64,000 nt of DNA from Trichosphaerium sp. ATCC 40318. Lineage: Eukaryota; Discosea; Flabellinia; Trichosidae. The position numbers were made by a program, and so were the translations under genes. Positions 1-10,500 of this stretch are shown here, in pieces (within the stretch, counting starts at the first letter, position 1; every line of letters starts with the position of its first letter). The notes under the pieces are model-generated. The model was given only the letters and a program-made list of their open reading frames with translations. It was not told where the DNA came from and searched no databases. The stretch is from assembly GCA_038496445.1 (NCBI GenBank), contig JALMLS010000309.1, positions 372,001 through 436,000 on the forward strand, written 5' to 3'.

Positions 1-3000
1 TGAAGACGAGTCCGCCGATCCGGATCAAAAGTTTAAACACATGATGTTCCAAAAGCTCGATCCTGAAGGCAACCAAATCATGAGAGCCATTATCGACGAC
101 AGAATAGTTGGTTGGAACTGGTATGGCAAACCTCTTCATCTCAAACCGTTTACTGCTCATTTATATAAAGTGTTTTTTGTTCCGAATTTTTGATTGCTTG
201 TGAAAGGTCAAGTCTAACATGTGTTTTGTAGGCTTGCTGGTGAAGCGCGCCTTTCTTACTCACCAAACTTTCACGGAAGAGGACCTACATACTTAGCGTT
301 TACTCCTGTTGGTGGAAGAATTCCTGGTTGTACGTTTCTTTTATGTCTTATTGTGTTGTTTTGTTTGAATAGAAACTGACTCTCTTTCGCAAATAGGTGC
401 CCTCAGTGGAACCATAGGTCATAGTGGGGGTAGTTGGCGTTACTTTTCTGCTATCGATGGACCTCCTGTACCGTATAATCCTAATAGGAAAATAAATTAC
501 AATCATGGAGTACCAAATGATCCAGTGCCACCTGTGTATGGTAAATGTTGGGGTACGCCATTTGTGATATATCCTACTTTTTGTAGTAATACCTCCTAAT
601 TTTAGGCGGAAACGGTCATGCTGTTGATATGAGAATAGCCACTGATCCAACCTCTGGCAACATGCTTCCAAGTACACTCAAAACATACTTCTGTTTCGAG
701 GTTGTTGACTGTTTTTTTTCTAGTCCATCTTGGTGATGCGGGTACAATGGCTATCATAGATCCTGGTCGCACCGGATATCCAGCTAGTAATGAACCATTA
801 TACCGTTTCAAAGGCTCCAACGTATTGATAGAAGCCAGACTTGGTATGTAACTTCATACTTTAGATACAGAAAAAAGTGCTTTTTTTAACATCTTGTTAA
901 GGTGATGCTATCTTGAACCATGATGGAGATGCTTTCCTAGTTACTTTCTGTGCGCCAAGATACGACAATTATGGCAAAAATAAAACATGGTCAGATGGAA
1001 TGGATATTGGTATGATAAAGGTAAGTACCCTGCTCATCTTCGTTGGTTTTTTTTGTAACCTCACTTTTTTTAGCTGGATGTTGATGGCAATGTATTGGAC
1101 CGTGTTTGGATTACAGACTACCCTAAATTATGGCCTCGTGGTGGTCGTATTGTAAAATATAAGAGAGGAAACTATCTATTGTTCTGGTTCACAACACGTA
1201 CACAAGCAATAACATCCGGACCAAAGAAATATTACGTAGCAGAAATCAACGAAGGTAAGCTCTTACTCCGTTTTACAAATGATAACAAACTAACTGTAAC
1301 TGTTAAGCTGGTACATTCCAACGTGGTCCTCAAGATATTACACGTACAGCATATTTCTCTTTAAGCAATGGTATGCACGCAAAAAAATAGGTTTTTTTCT
1401 CATTAGACCCACGTGTTATGTCTCTAACGTTAACGAACCTATCTAGATGTATTCCAACAAATGCCAAATGGTGATTTAGCATGGGTACTTTCGTCCTTAT
1501 TTTTGAGATGGGGTGGATTTTAATGGGTTTTTTTAGGTACATGTATGGGATGACAGTAGGTGGTTAGGGGCTAGTAGTGAATATGCAAAGCCATATCACT
1601 ATCCTGCACCTATGCCATTTTTTCAAATTGTTCAACTCACCGACGCAGAAATACCTCTTCCTGGTGCAGTAAAACCAGCTGATCCTGTATGTCGTCTTTT
1701 TCTTCGTTATACCTTCAAAGTACCTTTTGCTTATTTTCTGGATTTAGGCTCCATGTAATTACTACACTCAAGAAGGTAAAACTATCGTTATTGAAACTGA
1801 AATCAAAGACGGAAATATAACTGGTATCAGTCCAGTCACTGGTAACCAAATTCAATGGAATGTCAAAATTAAGGCAGAACCAAGTACGTTTTGTTTTTTT
1901 CTCTTCTATCTTTGTTGAACTGTGCACCTGCATCTACCTTTAATAATAATAACTCTGACATGTTTAAAAGGTAACAGAAAAGAAGTCTATGTTTCCAATA
2001 AAAAAGAAGGATTCGGTGATGACATTACACATTCACCAAGACTTGACTACAACCTCAAGGTAACCTTCAGTTTAGTTTTTTATCTTTTGCTTGAATATCC
2101 TTTTTTTTTAACTGTTGTGGTAGATTACGGAAGCAGGTGAATACACCTTCATTTGTCGTGGAAGAGGTGTATGTTGCGGTGATGATTCCTTCCATTGGGG
2201 CATAGACGGCAAACTAGAGAGTACGCACTTTAAAATTGAATTGAAGTTAACTTTTTTTCTTACAACGTAAACTTACTAAAGTGCAAACTTCTTTTAACAT
2301 GATTCTTATAGGTCCGGGCGGTCTTCACGGTATTAAATGGGGATGGCATTGGACTAATAAAGGTAGTAAACATATATTCCCAGCACCTGGTGATTACGTA
2401 CTTAATATCTGGGTACGTTAAACAAAAACCTCCATATGTATTTATGTTGATTCTTATTCTTTCCAGATGCGTGAAGATGGCACCAACCTTGACAAATGTT
2501 TTTTTACCACCGACGCCAACCTTTTGAGCCAGATTCCACCTCCTACCTCAGACTCAGGGTATGACGACTAACAAAATAGTGTTCTATTGAAACGCTTTTC
2601 TTATATACATTGATTAACTTTGTTTTCTTCTTCCAGACCACCAGCATCTCCAAGAGGACCACAACCTTGTGTAGATAACTACGAAGACCCTGTACCCCTG
2701 CCTATAGTACATGTTCGATCTCAAGATGGTAATAACGTCGCTGGATCCTTGTGGAGACTAGCAAATGGTAAACCCAACAATAGTCTTTGTATGTACCTTA
2801 TTCCGATTTAGTACCATCGGTTATTCCTGTAACTCGACCACCTACTACAAGGCCACCAACTACTGATGCACCTCAAGTACCTACCGAGCCACCAGAGACT
2901 GGTCCAGGAAGAGTTCCAATGGAAAGCTTTGTGGGAAGGGTTGATAAATCTTCGAAAAACATAGGTATTGTCCAGAGCACGGTGACAATCAATAGCAACC

Positions 3001-3593
3001 ACTAAACTATACTATTAGGTGGTAAAGTATGTGGAAATCCACAGGACATAAGCGAAGGAAATCTTGTTGATTTAGAGTTTTCAGCAGACCAACCTTACCC
3101 TGGAGGTTGCATTGTTGGTTGGATTGAAACTGGAGAAAGCTTAACATACAATATTCGCTTCCCTCAAACAACAATATACACTTTCAGAGGCCGTTGTGCA
3201 TCTAGAAAATGGCGTAAAAGAATTTTCTATGTTGACATTGATGGAGAAAGGATTGGGCATTCGACATTCGGGAGAACTTCAGGTATGTTCTTTTTCCTGT
3301 TTTTTTCCACCTTTTTTCTTTTTCTTTTCTATCACGTGTTCTAATTATTTTGAATAGGGTGGCAAAATTATGTATGGAGTAGTGATCTTTATCTTGGTAC
3401 TATAGAAAAGGGAAATCATACACTGAAGCTCTCGTTTTCTCACGACGATAGTGATGGTATAAACTTTCACTTTATGCAAATAGACCCACCTGGTGTTACA
3501 CAAGGAAGAGGCGCCACTACAGCAAGCGCATCAATATTTACTCCAAGCCTTTTGTTCTCAGCATTGATGTGTTTCTTAGTATTCTTTATGTAA
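1..3593 (+). CDS. Secreted/GPI-anchored protein with propeller-like region and CBM-like modules (5' partial)
   Basis: The gene enters from the left edge and is spread over many short exons (the first ends near base 120, the next begins near 232), ending at a TAA at 3591-3593. The first half has repeated segments rich in G, W and D that look like beta-propeller blades (for example DGMDIGMIK followed by LDVDGNVLDRVW). From about 2120 a jelly-roll-like module follows (EAGEYTFICRGRG, then YVLNIWMREDGTNLDKC), which resembles CBM6/CBM35-type carbohydrate-binding domains. A Pro/Thr linker (TRPPTTRPPTTDAPQVP, near 2830-2900) leads to a second similar module (GGCIVGWIETG, then GNHTLKLSFSHDDSDG). The C-terminus is a small-residue stretch followed by a hydrophobic tail, as in a GPI-attachment signal. 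Inferred role: cell-surface or matrix protein binding glycans. The family is not recognised and the N-terminus is missing. Confidence 0.7.
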
Positions 3594-3879
3594 CGCAGCA
3601 AACATTATTAGCAGTAATTAAATAAAACTATTTAGAATCATATGACTTTGTCTCTTTGATCTGTATGTTGCACAAGTAGTTCTCAAATAGTTGAGAGAAT
3701 CAAGCCAACTTTAATAACATATTCAATACAAAACATCAACAGAATAAAGTGTTCTAGACGTCTTCTCGCTACGTTAAGGTACTACTGAATCTTTCTTACA
3801 GAGGATTTTAAGTCCCATTTAGGTTTTTGCAAGTGCATTACCAAACAAAGCACGCGTAATCAAAGGGTGAAATCAAAAC

Positions 3880-4431
3880 ATGGCAAGAACAAAGCAAGTC
3901 TCAAGGCAAGTGAAACCCGTACAGCCCCGCCAAAAGGAAACGGAAAAGGAAGATGTAACAACAAAAACAATCGAAAAGAAGCCAAAGGCAAAGAAAAAGC
4001 CCCCAAAAGTTATAGCTACATGCCCAAAATTGAATTATGTCGCTCAATTGCTGTTCGATAAAGATTTCGCCCGCCATTTTATGTGCACATACCTGACGCT
4101 ACCATCTGTCATTTCCATGGGTCAATGCGCTAAACCATGGAACCACATCAAAAAATCAATACCAGAGGTAGATATGCTCATTTTATGCAATAAATACCCA
4201 CTAGAATTGCTTGACGCACCGAAAAAGTGCGTTCGCAGTAAAATACTGTTAAATCTGATGTTTTAACATAGAATCGTTGATGCTATTGTAGAATCGACTC
4301 GAAACGGGACAGGCAGAGTCGTACAAAATTACTGCAACAAAAATCCAAGCAATCTTCTGAGACACTTGTTGACGGAGTCATGCTTCGCGGAGAGTAAATT
4401 AATATGTATACAAGCCTGCATTCTCTCTTAA
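3880..4431 (+). CDS. Histone H3-tail-like N-terminus, basic linker, F-box-like segment
   Basis: The ATG at 3880 opens a protein beginning MARTKQVSRQ. Residues ARTKQ match the first five residues of mature histone H3, and R8 is also kept. A lysine-rich stretch follows (KKPKAKKKPPK, about residues 43-53). Near residues 70-95 the pattern YLTLPSVISMGQCAKPWNHI resembles the second half of an F-box (LP, then a CKPW-type core). No histone fold is present, so this is not a histone gene. The open frame stops at 4266. A very short candidate intron (4248-4271) would keep it open (IVDAIVESTRNG...) to 4431. That intron is unusually short, so the 3' structure is uncertain. The Cys-rich exons just downstream may belong to the same gene. 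Function unknown; nuclear action at chromatin is an inference from the tail and basic region only. Confidence 0.5.
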
Positions 4432-4438
4432 GCACTCC

Positions 4439-5321
4439 TAACAAGTTTAACTGCCAGAAATGTGAATACAGGGCTTTTGATCCAGAACTTGACTACTGCG
4501 GATATGATCCTTGGGATTCTCCTCCTACTGATGAATACAATGGTAAAATAAGTACGCATTGAGAAAGAAGCGAATAATGTTCCTCCTAAGCACGTGGATA
4601 GGTCCAAATACAGCTAAAGTAAGTGTGATTGATAGCGGAAAAAAAGTGTTACTCTGCAAGTCGTGTAAATCTAAGCATTACCCTGATGTAGAATCAAAGG
4701 CTCTTGAATGCTGTAACAAGTATAGGGCAAACCATGACTTACAAGGTCAAAGAAAGCCGTCAACGTGTTACTGGAGAACTGTAACGTATGGAACAGAACC
4801 AGCTTTTGAGTTGGCGTCAGGAGATTTGATTTGCGAGAAATGTGCTTTTTCTGATAAACTATGGGTACTTAAAAAGTTGTACATGTGCGAAGGGTGGATG
4901 AGGGATATGTATGCCTTCTTTAGCCTTGAAATGAATGATAACTCAGAATTTGATACTGTACCAAGCTTGAAAAACAAGAAACTTAGACTACAAAAAGGGG
5001 AACATTGTATACAACTACTTAGTTGGGAAGAAGATATTTCAATGGGAGATAGATGGGTTAGATGTTCTTGGGTTGGAAAGTGGTAGTACTACTCTCCAAG
5101 TTAATAAATGTCTTTTGTTTATCGAAGTACATCATAGGAGTGAGGTTACAATCCACTGTTTGGAAAAATCCACAGTGTTGATCAAAGTAGTCAAAAGCTT
5201 ATTCTGTGCAAAACTGTGTACTGACAAACTTGTAACGCTGGCTGTACCTGCGCGTATGCGACCTATTACTATATCACGTGTTGAAAGGTTCCCTTCCTTT
5301 TTCAGTACCCATTTTAGTTAG
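4439..5321 (+). CDS. Cys-rich zinc-binding-like coding segments, possibly broken
   Basis: Several frames here have coding character. They include a CQKCEYRAFDPELDYCGYD segment near 4450-4540 and a CKSCKSKHYPD...ECC segment near 4655-4715. A further pair, LICEKC, lies near 4825-4845. The CxxC pairs suggest a zinc ribbon or treble-clef fold. The reading frame ends at 5086 and what looks like continuation lies in another frame to 5321, so either an intron or a frameshift intervenes. I do not recognise the family. The segments may be the 3' exons of the preceding H3-tail-like gene or a decayed separate gene. Confidence 0.35.
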
Positions 5322-5526
5322 GGCTGCCTGCAAGCGCTAATAGATCTTTGGTAGGCAGTTCATCAATCCATTTATTCTGTAGAAGAGTTTCCTGACTTTC
5401 AATATCCCGTAATGGCGTTATTTGGGCATGTAACGAGAACTAAAATAGATTTCACTGAACATAGTTATTAAGTTGGGTAGCTTGCTGTGTATATTGTCTA
5501 CAAACGCTGCCACAAGGCTACAAAAA

Positions 5527-6482
5527 ATGAGTCAATATGAAATTATCGTATTGGGCTCTGGAGGCGTAGGAAAATCAGTAACAATAGTACAATTCATTCA
5601 ACACGTATTTCTAGAAGTATACGACCCAACCATAGAAGAATCGTACGCATAGAGCTGTTTTACAATTTAAACAGCCTGAAAACAGTTAAAACCACTTCTA
5701 AACGCTCACTATTGGCGTAAGGTATCCTAGGACCGTCAATATAGATGACGAAGCTGCAAAACTTGATGTTCTTGACACAACAGGATCAATCGATAATTTG
5801 AATGAAAAGGCAAGTGCTAATTGTTCCAATGCCACTTTTGTAGAAGGCCAAAAACTAACTGCAGTTTTTAGTACATTGAAAGGAGTCAAGGTGTTGTTTT
5901 GATGTACAGTATTACGTCAAGATTCTCATTTGAAGAGATGCCAACATTCTTTGATGCTGTGTACAGGTACTCTTAAAAGATTATTTTCGTATGCTAGTAC
6001 ATTTGTAAAGTAGTGGTAGATGTCAGTTGACATTATTGCTATTGATCGAAACCAACCCTTTTTTTTTGTGACCCCTTGTTCAGTTTTTTATTATCTATTT
6101 GGGTATTATGTCCACGTTTTTGTAAGTGTTGTTCATTATGGCTTTAAACAAGATGTTCTTGATAGAGATATTCTGTTCAAATGTATTTTTTTTGTTGCAC
6201 TATCACTTGTACAGCACTAATGCTGTATGTAGGGTTAAAGATACGGATAAATTCCCTATTGTACTTGTTGGTAATAAAGTAGACTTGGTAGAAGACAGAC
6301 AAGTATCCACAGAAGAAGGAAAGGAACTTGCAGAAAAGTATGATTGTGCATTTTTTGAAGCATCTGCAAAAACACGTGTCAATGTTGATGAACAATTTTA
6401 TGAAGTAGTTAGAGAAATTCGTAAATTTAACAAACAACAAATTGCATTATCAGCACGCAAGCGTGGATGTGTACTAATGTGA
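5527..6482 (+). CDS. Ras/Rap-like small GTPase with altered switch II
   Basis: Four exons give a full-length Ras-family protein. Exon 1 carries G1 (GSGGVGKS) and the effector loop (YDPTIEE). Intron 5643-5730 (GT-AG) joins in frame to [18 protein letters not shown]. Intron 5810-5871 fits only as a GC-AG intron (donor gcaagt) and leads to [16 protein letters not shown]. Intron 5967-6232 leads to [17 protein letters not shown] (G4 NKVD intact) and FFEASAKTR (G5 intact). The C-terminus CVLM is a CaaX box of the farnesylation type, so plasma-membrane attachment is expected. The odd point is G3: canonical DTAGQ reads DTTGS, so the catalytic Gln (Q61 in Ras) is Ser, and the following helix is shortened and divergent. 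By Ras-family knowledge this predicts weak GTP hydrolysis. Confidence 0.8.
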
Positions 6483-6844
6483 TAAGTACAACATTGTTTA
6501 CCGCACCAAACAAGTTTTGTTCTTTAGTCCTTCATGTGACTATGTCCAAACCGTATTTCTTTGCACTATAAATAAATTCTAAGAGCCAAATGTTATGATG
6601 ATACTTTGTTATTCTTACATGGCCAGATACAAGAGCCCTTTTCTTAATGACAACGTTTATTAATATTTTGGAGTTTGATTTAAATATTAGAATTCTATAG
6701 AACAATCATGCCAGCTTCTATGAAAGTTGATATCGAAAAGATCATTGAAGTCGTTTACAATTTTTTTCCATAGTAATTACTGATCCCTTTTGAACAACAA
6801 ATTCACGTTGTTGTGAAGAATGCCCTTAGCCCTTTGCAACCTCA
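6483..6844. other. Intergenic, convergent gene ends
   Basis: AT-rich spacer between the 3' ends of the Ras-like gene (+) and the F-box/PPP gene (-). It contains an AATAAA at about 6570, suitable as a polyadenylation signal for the Ras-like gene. I see no supported gene. Confidence 0.5.
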
Positions 6845-6850
6845 TTCACG

Positions 6851-8221
6851 TTACGGTAGGTTATTGTTGTGAAACGCTTTGCGCTGAGCTTTTGATATCC
6901 TATGGATTTGTGGAGTAATACTCATATCCTCTGCAACACGCAACACAGCGCCTAAGATAAAAGTTACACCTGAACTGTTGTATTGAATCTTGACCACAAC
7001 TACCTTTGTTGCCTCCTCCGTAGCAAAAATCTGATGCGCTAAAGAGCGCATGTGTATATCCATACTGAATCAATTCATATCCTTCCTTTCTAATACGATG
7101 GGAGCAAATTATTGCCTTCAAATTGTTTGTATTCAAAAACTGCCGAGTCACATCAATCCCAAAAGTGTACCCTTAAAGCACGTGTAAATAGTAAACGTTT
7201 TCTGTTAAATTCGTACCGCTGCCTCTATTTCGTGGACCTCTATATGTCTCCCCCCATCCACGTCCTTTGTCTGGATCAGACCAAACTAGGTCACACAAAG
7301 GTCCTTTAATTGGTGTCTCTCGAAACCTGTCTAATCTTTGTACTTGTGCAATTGTATTAAACGATGGACTCAAACCTGAGTGAACACACATATACTGGTG
7401 TTCAACAATCGCTATCAAAGGCATTGCATCAAATGCAATACAGAACTCAAGCCATACAGTTGGGTCATATAATTGTCGACATTCATCAAAAAACCCATGA
7501 GCTTGTGTATGCATTCGAGATTCATGACTCCCACGAAGAATATGCACTTGTTTGGGGTATTTAACTTTCAAACCAAACAACAACACTAGCGTACGAAGAG
7601 AATAGCGTGCCCTAAGCCCATATAAAAAAGGTCCTGGTTACAAAAATAAAGATAGAACTTTTTTTGGTACATCACTTACTTGCTGTTGATGTAGTTTCCT
7701 AAAAATAGATATTTTGTCTGTGGAGGCATACCCTCAGTTCTTAGTATGTGTATCAAATCTGCAAGCTGTCCATGGATATCACCAACAATTGACAGTGGAG
7801 GTTTAAGCTCGAGTACATTTTTTTCAAGAGTTAAAACTTGTGTTGCACATTTTGTGATTGCTAGAACTGTTTCAATGCTCAAAGTCTTGTTTTCCATACA
7901 GGCATGTATCACTTGGCTTGCTAACGATGAATGGTCGTATTTTAATGCGAAATCAAAAGCTGTTGTCTCCTAAAACGTGTCAACACATATATGTTTGTGT
8001 TTTCGTGCGTTTTTATTGAGTGGTACACTGTTTAACGGCAGTGTTGTGTTACGGCACATAAACGACCAAAATCCCTCTGCGTCTATGAAACGGTTGAAAA
8101 AACTGGAAACTACTTTTAATTTGAAGCAATCAGTTACATTCAAGCCATTAGTTGTTATATTAAACAGTACTTCGGCTGGAAGAAGCTCAAAGTGTGCCAT
8201 GCTGTCAGAACTAGAATTCAC
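6851..8221 (-). CDS. F-box protein fused to degenerate PPP-type phosphatase domain
   Basis: Exon 1 (8221-8027) encodes an F-box (ELLPAEVLFNITTNGL, then KLKVVSSFFNRFIDAEGFW). A 57-nt GT-AG intron (7970-8026) joins it, in phase, to ETTAFDFALKYDHSSLASQV and then a PPP-family domain: the N-terminal helix, NVLELKPPLSIVGDIHGQ, FLGNYIN, an intron, SLRTLVLLFGLKVKYPKQVH and LRGSHESR. Later exons give HSGLSP, WSDPDKG, ICSHRIRKEGYE and LFSASDFC. The PPP signatures are altered: GDYVDRG reads GNYINSK, so metal-binding D92, D95 and R96 (PP1 numbering) are lost, and GNHE reads GSHE, so N124 is lost. GDIHG is kept. Near 7000 the frame seems to shift within the last beta-strands, so the end is unclear. It is probably a pseudophosphatase displayed on an SCF adaptor, or a decaying gene. 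Confidence 0.7.
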
Positions 8222-8709
8222 GCTACAGAAAGGTTAGAATATTAACTAGTTATTCAAGGATAAAATAATCGTGTTGACTTGTTACCCAATGTGATTGAAT
8301 TATGGGTTTTTTTCACTCCAAATGATATCACGTGTTGCTTGTGGATGTAGGCATGCAAGTTTAGAAATTTGCAGATGCTGGTGAAGATATTGATCTGTCA
8401 TGATGCTGTAGTCATCTCTTTGATACACATACCTCAATTGTTTTGACTTATCCACCTAAACGCGAAATTATTATATTTAACGCATTTAATACCTAGCGTG
8501 GTAGCACTGGAGAAAATGAAACCTTATGAATTGTTTAAAGACCAAAGTGGATCACTGTGGACTAGTAAACAATCACATGCACTTAAGTTGTCACTAGCGT
8601 GACATAGTGCTGTTCACAGGACAATTTGCGTAAGTTGTTGCTGACACACATACATTGTTGCATTCGCTAGTGCTTAACAACAACTGCAGCTATAACTCTA
8701 ACACAAGTA
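8222..8709. other. Intergenic between divergent F-box genes
   Basis: No supported coding region. It lies between the 5' end of the F-box/PPP gene (-) and the decayed F-box/membrane pseudogene (+). Contains a CACGTG near 8331. Short sequence similarity to the upstream part of the intact copy begins only at about 8680. Confidence 0.4.
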
Positions 8710-9537
8710 ATGAGCAAAAAACAAGAGCGTGTGGTAACAGAAACAATAATACCGCGGCGAACCTTGTTTACGAGTATGTCATTTTATGTAGCAGCGGTGT
8801 AAGTAGTTTTATCGTAGGTGGTCGTAATGGTAGTATTCTCTTTGCTGTTCTACCACCAGAGATTGTTGTACATATTTTTGGATATCTTTCCCTTCAAGAA
8901 GCTTTGATATTGCGCTTTGTATCAAAGAACTGGCTTTATGCGTTAGAGAGCACCAATGTATTTATTGATAGATATGGTATGACAGTGTCAGAAAGGTATA
9001 TTCACATGCATAAGCAAGAAGGTGTTTACAAAAAACAAGAAAGAGACAAGCAAATGAAGCGCATGAAGTCGTTTATTGCTCTTTGGTTTATATGCTCCTC
9101 GTTTATTTACTTGTTCTCCATTCTTCAAATATTCTTGGCAGTGTTCTATGGGAATGACAAATGCAAGGAAACCGCTTGTACGACCAGAACCTTTAACACT
9201 TCTCCTGCTACAGATAATGACTTCTTTAGTTTTGGGTCTTGGCGTGTGGACGTTAAGCGACGGCATTTTATGCATTGCGTTCAACTTAACATGTTGCCTG
9301 GCTTCTTTATGTTCTGTTCTGTCGGTTGACAAGTCTGCTGGTTGGGTACTTTTTTTTGTTTTGTCATATTGCTTTATGATACTAGTTTCTGTAATTACTG
9401 GCACTGTACTCGTTGCAGAGAGTAGAGAGTGCTTGGATTATGCGCCATCAACATGGAAACTAGGATTAGGAGTTGTTATTTCTAAGTGGATACTATATGT
9501 AATACATGTGTATTTGCCTTGTTGTATTGGTAATTAA
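8710..9537 (+). pseudogene. Decayed copy of F-box/transmembrane protein gene
   Basis: This is a diverged inverted duplicate of the gene at 20350-21261. Aligning the two by eye, the ATG at 8710 opens MSKKQERVVTETII, matching the intact copy. A 1-nt deletion near 8801 then brings a stop (VAAV then stop). The F-box core (FAVLPPEIVVHIFGYLSLQE) and the first membrane segment lie in another frame. A 1-nt insertion near 9186, followed by 6 extra bases, shifts the frame again before VLGLGVWTLSDGILC. The C-terminal portion (VITGTVLVAESRECLDYAPS) is in the third frame and ends at 9537 with a shorter, different tail. At least two frameshifts make a full-length product impossible without sequence error. 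Confidence 0.8.
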
Positions 9538-10500
9538 AAAATATTTTTGCCATCTTGACGGATTTGACAAGTCTCAAAGTGATTCATAATATGCACGGTT
9601 TAGTCGGAGAAATGATACTTACCTCGTTCATCAAACTTATTAAAATGGTAGCCGTGTTTATGGCGGAACACGTACAAGGAAAGTTTGCGTTCCGTGCTAC
9701 AAACCCGGTTCTTTGTGCTTTTTTTCATTTTTTTTCATTTTTTTTGAAATTCTTAACTTTTCTTTTGTACAAAAGGAGTTGATGCTTTAAAAGTCGCCTT
9801 TAATGGGTTATGCTTATGTAGCTTTCTATCTCATTCCGTTGGTCATCGGTTGGGAGTCATTTGACGAACAGCAGACGTTAACTATCTACTTTTTAAGGAC
9901 TTGTTGTACTCGAGGGTAACTCAACCTGAAATGCTAATTATAGAATACTATTTACGCCAAAAATTTCACTTCCTCACATCTTCAAGTACACAAAGCAACA
10001 TTAAATGTTAATGCTAAGCCCAAAGGCGTAAGGTAACCAAAAAAACCAAAAACGACTATGACCTGATAGCTTGTATTTACTTTTTGTTCCCCGAAATGCA
10101 ATGTGTCATACTTGTTTTTCATGATCGGTACCTCGGTATCATTCGTCATACAGCTCGTTTTCGCCGCTATTGCAACCCTACGTATCTATTTCATCTAGGG
10201 CGCATGCAAGAAGGCAAAATATGACTAATACCTTGTAAGAACGACGGATTGTACTCCATCTATTACAAGCTTAAAAATGCATTCTGCGCGGTCCCAACCA
10301 AAAAGGAAATACCACGTCCAAGTCGGAAAATAGCAAATCCGTATGTAGGTGTAGTCACACTGTGTACCCTTGTAGCACTAATAAAGACGAATTAAAGAAG
10401 AATCAAAAAGGGATATTTAGTCCGTGTTTGTTGAGAGCCATTTCGAGGATCTCCTAATCGGAGAAATTAGAAAACAATTGAACATTTAAATACAATCACG
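9538..10500. other. Intergenic, low-complexity T tracts
   Basis: No clear gene. A stretch near 9716-9770 is a run of T-rich repeats (ttttttcatt repeated). On the minus strand about 9610-9730 reads as a plausible short exon followed by a gtaagta donor, but nothing supports a complete gene. The remainder, up to the ATG at 10501, would hold the promoter of the Zn2Cys6 gene. Confidence 0.4.

Noticed and set aside
3867-4061. Basic ORF overlapping the H3-tail-like ORF
   Set aside because: Shadow frame of the lysine-rich repeat; it starts 13 bases earlier but breaks off and has no domain pattern.
8655-9329. 224-codon ORF as an intact F-box/membrane protein
   Set aside because: Its first codons are not an ATG and are out of frame with the homologous start, and it ends in a non-homologous tail after the second frameshift; the comparison with 20350-21261 shows a pseudogene.
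9555-9782. 75-residue plus-strand ORF
   Set aside because: Starts with a non-ATG codon, ends in T-rich low-complexity sequence, and has no family pattern.
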